Below, one piece after another: positions 6,761 to 10,834 of a DNA stretch of 10,834 nt. How positions within the stretch are numbered: the stretch's first letter is position 1; the number at the start of each line of letters is the position of its first letter. The notes beneath the pieces were generated by a model. The model was not told where the DNA came from and did no database searches. It worked only from the letters and a program-made list of their open reading frames with translations. Position numbers and translations under genes: made by a program. The stretch comes from JBFHDX01 sp041584475. Its GTDB lineage: Bacteria; Pseudomonadota; Alphaproteobacteria; UBA8366; JADFVY01. Location of the stretch: the NCBI GenBank assembly GCA_041584475.1, contig JBFHDX010000120.1, positions 1 through 10,834 of the forward strand, written 5' to 3'.

Positions 6761-6847
6761 TGGTGCCCCCGGGGAGACTCGAACTCCCACTCCGTTGCCG
6801 GAAACAGATTTTGAGTCTGCCGCGTCTACCAGTTCCGCCACAGGGGC
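6761..6847 (-). tRNA. tRNA-Leu (anticodon CAA)
   Basis: 87 nt including an encoded 3' CCA (6761-6763). Acceptor strands GCCCCTG and CGGGGGC pair over 7 bp with one G-U, followed by discriminator A. The D-arm has GGAACTGGTAGACGC, typical of tRNA-Leu. The anticodon stem GCAGA/TCTGT encloses the loop CTCAAAA, giving anticodon CAA (reads UUG). A long variable arm (TTTCCGGCAACGGAG) confirms a class II tRNA, and the T-arm has GTTCGAGTC. A reading frame over it begins MAELVDAADSKS, a well-known artefact of translating this tRNA. The 3' end points to the sugar cluster. Confidence 0.97.
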
Positions 6848-6868
6848 ACGGATTTTCGGACACGGCGC

Positions 6869-6896
6869 ATCATACGCGCCGCCGACCGGGGGTCAA
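6869..6896 (-). promoter_or_regulatory. Sigma70-type promoter of tRNA-Leu
   Basis: TTGACC (-35, 6891-6896) and TATGAT (-10, 6869-6874) each match the consensus at five of six positions with a 16-bp spacer. Transcription would start around 6862, leaving a 5' leader of about 15 nt before the mature tRNA end at 6847. This is the clearest promoter in the window. Confidence 0.8.
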
Positions 6897-6966
6897 TCCC
6901 GGGACGACGACGCGTGACGCGGCTTCGGTCGCGGTCTATGCTCCGCCCCGCCCGCATCGACCAACA

Positions 6967-7569
6967 ATGACCGGAACCCGGATGTCGCCGCTGCGCCGGC
7001 TCTACGACTGGACGATGGAAAAGGCCGGCGACCGCCGTGCCATGCCGTGGCTCGCCGGCGTCTCCTTCGTCGAGAGCTCGTTCTTTCCGATCCCGCCCGA
7101 CGTCATGCTGATCCCCATGGTGCTGGCGGAACGCAGGCGCGCCTGGGCGATCGCCGGCCTGTGCACCGTTGCCTCGGTGCTCGGCGGCTTCTTCGGGTAC
7201 CTCATCGGCTATTTCCTGTTCGAGACCATCGGCCAGCCGATCATCGGGCTGTACGGCTTCGAGGACGCCTTCGCCCGGTTCCAGGAGGGCTACCGCGAAT
7301 ACGGCGCATGGATCGTCTTCGGTTTCGGTCTGACGCCTTTGCCCTACAAGGTGATCACCATCGCCAGCGGCGTCGTGGCCCTCGATCCCGTCGTCTTCGG
7401 TCTCGCGTCGCTGGGCAGCCGCGGTCTGCGCTTCTTCGTCGAGGCCGCGCTGCTGTACTGGGCCGGCCCTCCGGTGCGCGACTTCGTCGAGAAACGCCTG
7501 GAGATCGTCGCACTGGCCGCCTTCGTGCTGTTGCTTGGCGGTTTCCTGGCGCTAAAATTCCTTTTTTGA
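6967..7569 (+). CDS. YqaA/DedA-like (VTT/SNARE-associated domain) inner-membrane protein
   Basis: 200 aa. It carries SFVESSFFPIPPD (residues 33-45), FGFGLTPLPYKVITIASG (118-135) and the arginine-rich SRGLRFF (151-157), all signatures of the YqaA branch of the DedA/VTT family. Hydrophobic stretches at about 60-85, 115-148 and 178-199 fit several membrane or re-entrant segments. DedA proteins are implicated in lipid scrambling and membrane homeostasis; the exact role of the YqaA branch is not known to me. ATG 6982 (MSPLRRLYDW) is an alternative start with GGA 6 nt before it, whereas ATG 6967 has no visible SD, so the first five residues are uncertain. dsbB follows after 17 nt, which suggests one operon. 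Confidence 0.85.
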   Translation: MTGTRMSPLRRLYDWTMEKAGDRRAMPWLAGVSFVESSFFPIPPDVMLIPMVLAERRRAWAIAGLCTVASVLGGFFGYLIGYFLFETIGQPIIGLYGFEDAFARFQEGYREYGAWIVFGFGLTPLPYKVITIASGVVALDPVVFGLASLGSRGLRFFVEAALLYWAGPPVRDFVEKRLEIVALAAFVLLLGGFLALKFLF

Positions 7570-7586
7570 ACGATCAGCCGGTAGCC

Positions 7587-8051
7587 ATGCGAACCATCGC
7601 CCCCAGCCTCATTCTCGCGATCTCCGCCGCGATACTTGCAGCGGCCTACAGCGCCCAGTACATCGGCGGCGTACAGCCGTGCGTGCTGTGCCTCTACCAG
7701 CGGCTGCCCTGGATCGCGGCGGGCGGGATGTCGCTGGTCATCGTGCTGATGTCGTTCACGGGGCCGCTGCAGCGAACGCTGATGCTGCTGACCGGCCTCG
7801 CGCTGCTGGCGGGCGCAGGGCTCGGATTCTATCACGTCGGCGTCGAGCAGCACTGGTGGGCGGGTCCGGGCGCGTGCAGCGCACCCCAGGAACTGCCGCA
7901 GAACCTCGGCGAGCTGCAGCGCATGCTTCGGGCGGGGGCGGAACCCCGCTGCGACGTGATCCCGTGGCAGAAATGGGGTATCTCGATGGCCGGCTACAAC
8001 ACGATCATCTCGTTTGTCGCCGCGGCACTGGCGTTCGCCGGGAGGCGGTGA
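7587..8051 (+). CDS. dsbB: Disulfide bond formation protein B
   Basis: 154 aa inner-membrane quinone reductase that reoxidises DsbA and passes electrons to ubiquinone. Four transmembrane helices are visible at about 8-28, 43-58, 65-83 and 133-150. The first periplasmic loop has CVLC (C32, C35) followed by QR (R39), the conserved quinone-linked arginine. The second loop carries the other cysteine pair at C97 (GACSAP) and C122 (RCDVIPW), so both redox pairs are present. ATG 7587 has only a weak GGTAG upstream, consistent with coupling to the preceding gene. The stop overlaps the coq7 start as TGATG. The pairing with coq7 is functionally suggestive because DsbB uses the ubiquinone that Coq7 helps make. 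It belongs to the short, alphaproteobacterial-style DsbB group rather than the E. coli length class. Confidence 0.92.
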   Translation: MRTIAPSLILAISAAILAAAYSAQYIGGVQPCVLCLYQRLPWIAAGGMSLVIVLMSFTGPLQRTLMLLTGLALLAGAGLGFYHVGVEQHWWAGPGACSAPQELPQNLGELQRMLRAGAEPRCDVIPWQKWGISMAGYNTIISFVAAALAFAGRR

Positions 8052-8653
8052 TGGCGGCAGCGGACAAGCCGTCCGGTGACGGCGCCCGGCGCCGCAACCG
8101 GCCCGGTCCGGCGTGGCTCCCCGGCGACCCGCACGGCCACGCGCTGATCGACCGCATCGTGCGCGTCGATCACGCCGGCGAGTTCGGCGCCGGACGAATC
8201 TACGACGGACAGCTTGCGGCCCTGCCCGCGAGATCACCGGCAACCGCCGAGGTGCGGCGCATGGCGGAGCAGGAGCGGCGGCACCTGGAGACGTTCGAAC
8301 GGCTGATCGTCGAGCGCGGCGCTCGGCCGACGGTGCTGATGCCGCTCTGGAATGTCGCCGGTTTCGCGCTTGGCGCGGCGACCGCCCTGCTCGGCGAGAA
8401 GGCGGCCATGGCCTGCACCGTCGCCGTCGAGGAGACCATCGACGAGCATTACGCGGGCCAGGCGCGGGCCCTGGAAGCGCTGCCCGAGGAGACGGAACTC
8501 AGAGAGATCGTCGCGGCGTTCCGGGCGGACGAACTCGAGCACCGCGACTCGGCGCTGGCGCACGGCGCCGAGCAGGCACCGGCCTACACCGTACTCTCGG
8601 CGGCGATCAAGGCCGGCTCGCGCCTGGCCATCTGGCTGTCGGAACGGATCTGA
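8051..8653 (+). CDS. coq7: Demethoxyubiquinone hydroxylase, Coq7 family
   Basis: 200 aa di-iron monooxygenase that hydroxylates 2-polyprenyl-3-methyl-6-methoxy-benzoquinone at C5, the penultimate step of ubiquinone synthesis, at the inner membrane surface. The ligand set is visible: E44 in RVDHAGEFGAGRIY, E75 and H78 in EQERRH, E127/E128 and H133 in VEETIDEHY, E161 and H164 in DELEH. The first 25 residues are polar and low in complexity, the usual variable extension. ATG 8051 shares one base with the dsbB stop (TGATG) and has GGAGG (8041-8045) 5 nt before it. It converges with the HNH gene across a 39-bp gap that shows GC-rich short palindromes but no T-run terminator. Confidence 0.95.
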   Translation: MAAADKPSGDGARRRNRPGPAWLPGDPHGHALIDRIVRVDHAGEFGAGRIYDGQLAALPARSPATAEVRRMAEQERRHLETFERLIVERGARPTVLMPLWNVAGFALGAATALLGEKAAMACTVAVEETIDEHYAGQARALEALPEETELREIVAAFRADELEHRDSALAHGAEQAPAYTVLSAAIKAGSRLAIWLSERI

Positions 8654-8692
8654 AGGGCCGAGGGCCGGCCGCCGCGGCGTTGCCGGTTCGCC

Positions 8693-9256
8693 CTATTCGG
8701 GATCGAGCTCGACATCCCAGTAGAGGAAGTCGCGCCAGCTCTCGTGCAGGAAGTTCGGCGGGAACCCGCGGCCGTGCTCCTGCAGCTGCCAGGTCGTGGG
8801 GCGGTACGGGTCGTGGCGCGGCAGCATGCCGCATTCGCGAGGCGAGCGGTTGCCCTTGCGCAGATTGCACGGGCCGCACGCCGTGACCACGTTCTCCCAG
8901 GTTGTGCGTCCGCCTCGTGATCGCGGAATCAAATGGTCGAACGTCAGTTCGTGCGATGGCGCCGGTTCGCTGCAATACTGGCACGTGAAGCGATCGCGCA
9001 GGAACACGTTGAATCGGGTGAACGCGGCGGTGCGCTTCGTCGGGACGTATTCCTTGAGCGAAATCACGCTGGGCAGCCGCATCTCGAGCGACGGCGAGTG
9101 AACCAGCTCGTCATATTGCGAGACGATATTGACGCGCTCGAGGAACACGGCCTTCACCGCCTCCTGCCACGGCCACAGCGACAGCGGGAAGTAGCTGAGC
9201 GGCCGGAAGTCGGCGTTCAGCACGAGGGCCGGACAGGCATTGAGCTCGATCGTCAT
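8693..9256 (-). CDS. HNH endonuclease family protein
   Basis: 187 aa. The C-terminal half holds a complete HNH/zinc core: CQYC (C92, C95), FDHLIPRSRGG with D107 and H108, ENVV with N122, and CGPCNLRKGN with C127, C130 and N131. Two CxxC pairs bind structural zinc, and the D-H-N set forms the metal-dependent nuclease site. The N-terminal part (LVLNADFRPLSYFPLSLWPW) is the conserved domain of this stand-alone bacterial family, which is present in many chromosomes; its biological role is not established. ATG 9256 has AGAGG directly adjoining it, closer than ideal, and no other in-frame start lies just upstream. It is transcribed alone from the promoter proposed at 9305-9333 and converges with coq7. 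Restriction and phage partners are absent. Confidence 0.9.
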   Translation of the reverse strand: MTIELNACPALVLNADFRPLSYFPLSLWPWQEAVKAVFLERVNIVSQYDELVHSPSLEMRLPSVISLKEYVPTKRTAAFTRFNVFLRDRFTCQYCSEPAPSHELTFDHLIPRSRGGRTTWENVVTACGPCNLRKGNRSPRECGMLPRHDPYRPTTWQLQEHGRGFPPNFLHESWRDFLYWDVELDPE

Positions 9257-9304
9257 CCTCTTCGCTCGTTGCTCGCGTCGCCTCAGCGCGGCGGCGTGTT
9301 TCCC

Positions 9305-9333
9305 TTGATAGCCGAACTACCAAGTACTTACAA
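9305..9333 (-). promoter_or_regulatory. Probable promoter of the HNH gene
   Basis: TTGTAA (-35, 9328-9333) and TATCAA (-10, 9305-9310) are separated by exactly 17 bp inside an AT-rich pocket. Each matches the sigma70 consensus at four of six positions. The start site would fall near 9298, giving a leader of about 40 nt. The spacer overlaps a small AAGTACTT palindrome (9322-9329). Confidence 0.5.
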
Positions 9334-9351
9334 GATATGGGGCCTATGGTT

Positions 9352-9378
9352 AAAAAACCGTCATGCAGCAACACGGTC
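9352..9378 (-). terminator. Weak terminator candidate
   Basis: On the minus strand ACCGT and ACGGT (5 bp, plus one G-U) enclose an 11-nt loop and are followed by five T. It lies about 155 nt after the glycosylase stop and just before the HNH promoter, so it could insulate the two. The stem is short, so confidence is low. Confidence 0.25.
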
Positions 9379-9532
9379 CGCCGGCTCGGCCTCCGAGACA
9401 TGGGTCCCTGCGGCCGCTGCCGGCGGGGTCCGAAGCGCGACCGTCGAGGGCCCGGCCAGACGCTCCCGGTACATCATCCGTCTACGTGGAATCGGCACCG
9501 CGCGGGCGGAAGCGAACCAATCGGATAACGCC

Positions 9533-10162
9533 CTAGAGCGGCTCGAAACGATAATAGTGCCAGAGAAAATGGGCGGCAGCGCCGCGCCACGGGCGCCACG
9601 GCTCGGCGATCATGCGCAGCGTCTTGCCGTCCGGCCGTGCGTCGAGCCGCTTCAGGCGCTGCGCGGCCACCATCAGCGCCAGATCGTCCGCCGGAAAGAC
9701 GTCGCATCGGCCGAGCGCGAACAGCAGATAGACCTCAGCCGTCCAGCGACCGATGCCCTTGAGCTTGACGAGTTCCTCGATGGCCGTCTCGTCGTCGTGG
9801 CGGCCGAGCCCGTGCAGGTCGACGCGGCGCGACGCAACGTCCGCCGCCAGCGCCCGGGCATAGGCGATCTTCTGCCGGCTGAGCCCGCAGCGCCGCAACG
9901 CGTCGTCGGAGAGTTCGAGCAAGCTTGCGGGCACGAGGGGTTGCACGGCCCCCTCGAGTCGCGACCAGATCGTCGCCGCCGCCTTGGCCGAGAGCTGCTG
10001 CGCGACGATGGCGCGCAACAGGGTCGGAAAGCCGGGGTCGCGGCGGCGGAGCGGCGGCATGCCGGCCTCGCGGTAGGCGCGCGCGAAGTCGGCGTCGCTG
10101 CGGGCCAGCGCGTCCAGGCCTTCGGCCAGCGTGGCTTCGGTCAACGTCTCGGGTGGCGCCAT
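9533..10162 (-). CDS. DNA-3-methyladenine glycosylase II-like (AlkA/Mag type, HhH-GPD)
   Basis: 209 aa monofunctional base-excision glycosylase that would remove alkylated purines such as 3-methyladenine. The helix-hairpin-helix LKGIGRWTA (134-142) is followed by VFPADDLAL, whose second aspartate (D160) aligns with the catalytic aspartate of AlkA (D238). AIVAQQLSAKAAATIW (51-66) is the conserved helix pair of this branch. It lacks the N-terminal AlkA domain, like yeast Mag and the short bacterial Mag-type enzymes. ATG 10162 has no clear SD and lies in the centre of an 18-bp perfect palindrome that could fold over it. The upstream minus-strand gene ends 85 bp away, so the glycosylase may be expressed from that gene's message or from its own weak promoter. 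No ada or other alkylation-response gene is in view. Confidence 0.9.
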   Translation of the reverse strand: MAPPETLTEATLAEGLDALARSDADFARAYREAGMPPLRRRDPGFPTLLRAIVAQQLSAKAAATIWSRLEGAVQPLVPASLLELSDDALRRCGLSRQKIAYARALAADVASRRVDLHGLGRHDDETAIEELVKLKGIGRWTAEVYLLFALGRCDVFPADDLALMVAAQRLKRLDARPDGKTLRMIAEPWRPWRGAAAHFLWHYYRFEPL

Positions 10163-10170
10163 GGCGCCAC
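10153..10170. repeat. 18-bp perfect palindrome over the glycosylase start codon
   Basis: GTGGCGCCATGGCGCCAC is its own reverse complement and has the start codon of the glycosylase (10160-10162) at its middle. In the mRNA it can fold as a 7-bp stem with a CATG loop that exposes the AUG; in DNA it could be a dimer operator. Confidence 0.75.
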
Positions 10171-10247
10171 TCTAGCGCATGTTGCGAGCCCAGCGCATCG
10201 CGTATCGCCCGGCTTGCGGGCCGCCGCAATTCCGGACCGGACGGATG

Positions 10248-10834
10248 CTAGGCGCCGGCTTCCGCGAGCAGCGGTTCGAGCGAGGGATGGATGTTCGGCG
10301 AATGCTTGCGAATGAACGCGAGCAGGGCGCGTTCGTTGTCGTTGAGGACCCCGTCGCGCTTGATGCGGCCGATCAGCCAGCGTGCTTCCTCCTCGTCGAT
10401 GGTCTCGCGCTCGTACGCGATCCGCGCGTCGCGCGCCTCCTGATCCGCGTCGAGCGCGCGGACCGGTCCCTTCAGCGCATCGCGAAACCCCTGGAAGTCG
10501 AGGTCGAGTCGGGCCGCCGCCTTGCCTGTCTCGAGCAGCAGCCGGCCCGTACCGCGTCGCTCCTGCAGCCACTGCTCGCGACGCAGGACCGATTCCCTGG
10601 GTTCGGGTGCGGGCGCCGGGCGCGGGAACATCAGATGGTTGGCGATGGCGTAGACGAAGAGGTCCTGCCAGGCGGGATGGTTTTCCGACCGGACCGTCGC
10701 GTCGTTGAGGTCGAAGATGACCTCCGCCTCGAGCCGGGTGACGGTGATGCCGCCGCCGGTCGCCGGGGCGTAGATCGCCCGCTTGATCAGCTCCACGTCG
10801 ACGGGGTCGATCAGCCGGGGGCGGCGGCCGCGAC
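10248..10834 (-). CDS. Uncharacterised helical protein (C-terminal part, 5' end outside window)
   Basis: The frame is open to the window edge, so the gene starts beyond 10834; the GTG at 10796 is probably internal because the codons before it read smoothly as coding (PRLIDPVDVELIK). About 195 residues are visible and are mainly charged helices. The segment GGITVTRLEAEVIFDLND is echoed by TIDEEEARWLIGRIKRDG and again by GVLNDNERALLAFIRKHS, a degenerate helix-turn pattern with an acidic/EA core that suggests internal duplication. A proline-rich linker (PRPAPAPEPRE) follows the first module. I recall similar modules in alphaproteobacterial hypothetical proteins, some labelled TerB-like, but cannot confirm it. 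No signal peptide or membrane segment is visible in this part. Function unknown. Confidence 0.7.
   Translation of the reverse strand, partial: RGRRPRLIDPVDVELIKRAIYAPATGGGITVTRLEAEVIFDLNDATVRSENHPAWQDLFVYAIANHLMFPRPAPAPEPRESVLRREQWLQERRGTGRLLLETGKAAARLDLDFQGFRDALKGPVRALDADQEARDARIAYERETIDEEEARWLIGRIKRDGVLNDNERALLAFIRKHSPNIHPSLEPLLAEAGA

Larger units (their letters stand above)
9257..9532. other. Longest gene-free stretch (276 bp)
   Basis: Between the HNH start and the glycosylase stop, both on the minus strand. The part 9300-9360 is clearly more AT-rich than its surroundings and contains the HNH promoter candidate and a short A6 run. The rest (9380-9532) is GC-rich; its only plus-strand reading frame (9337-9528) has low-complexity basic composition and no RBS I would trust. 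I see no RNA gene or repeat in it. Confidence 0.6.

Noticed and set aside
6602..6841. Minus-strand reading frame beginning MAELVDAADSKS
   Set aside because: It lies over the tRNA-Leu and its leader; this peptide is a recurrent false translation of class II tRNA genes.
9337..9528. Small plus-strand frame of 63 codons in the gap upstream of the HNH gene
   Set aside because: Basic, low-complexity composition, no convincing SD, and it overlaps the minus-strand HNH promoter region; coding potential not supported.
8933..10315. 460-codon plus-strand frame across the HNH and glycosylase genes
   Set aside because: It runs through two well-supported minus-strand genes and the gap between them; composition is that of an antisense shadow.

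Overview
The window is very GC-rich chromosomal DNA with dense, short-spaced genes and frequent GTG starts. It most likely comes from an alphaproteobacterium. The trio yqaA/DedA-like, dsbB and coq7 in tandem, plus an HNH protein and a short AlkA-type glycosylase, fits that class. This placement is an inference from gene content, not from a search.

Left part (1-6605): surface-sugar biosynthesis. On the + strand lie the end of a GT4-type glycosyltransferase, a ketopantoate-reductase-family gene that appears to start with ATT, an rfbH/ascC-type CDP-4-keto-6-deoxyglucose 3-dehydrase (E1), a short-chain (SDR) 4-ketosugar reductase and an RmlC-like sugar epimerase. The last three overlap and look like one transcription unit. 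Facing them on the - strand are rfbF (glucose-1-phosphate cytidylyltransferase) and rfbG (CDP-glucose 4,6-dehydratase), also overlapping. The two units converge and their coding ends overlap by 25 bp.

Together these five genes can take glucose-1-phosphate to CDP-glucose, to CDP-4-keto-6-deoxyglucose, through C3 deoxygenation, then epimerisation and 4-keto reduction. An epimerase together with a reductase is the arrangement of the CDP-ascarylose (3,6-dideoxy-L-hexose) route, rather than the abequose, paratose or tyvelose routes. The flavin/iron-sulfur reductase E3 (ascD/ddhD) that E1 needs is not in the window. The sugar product is an inference.

Middle (6606-6900): a complete tRNA-Leu(CAA) with encoded CCA and a clear sigma70-type promoter sits on the - strand. 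Its 3' end faces the sugar cluster, and it separates that cluster from housekeeping genes.

Right part (6967-10834): on the + strand, a YqaA/DedA-like membrane protein, dsbB and coq7 (demethoxyubiquinone hydroxylase). On the - strand, an HNH endonuclease with a likely promoter, an AlkA-type DNA glycosylase whose start codon lies inside an 18-bp perfect palindrome, and the C-terminal part of an uncharacterised helical protein that runs off the window. No mobile element, CRISPR array or integrase is visible. No gene-free stretch exceeds 300 bases; the longest is 9257-9532.
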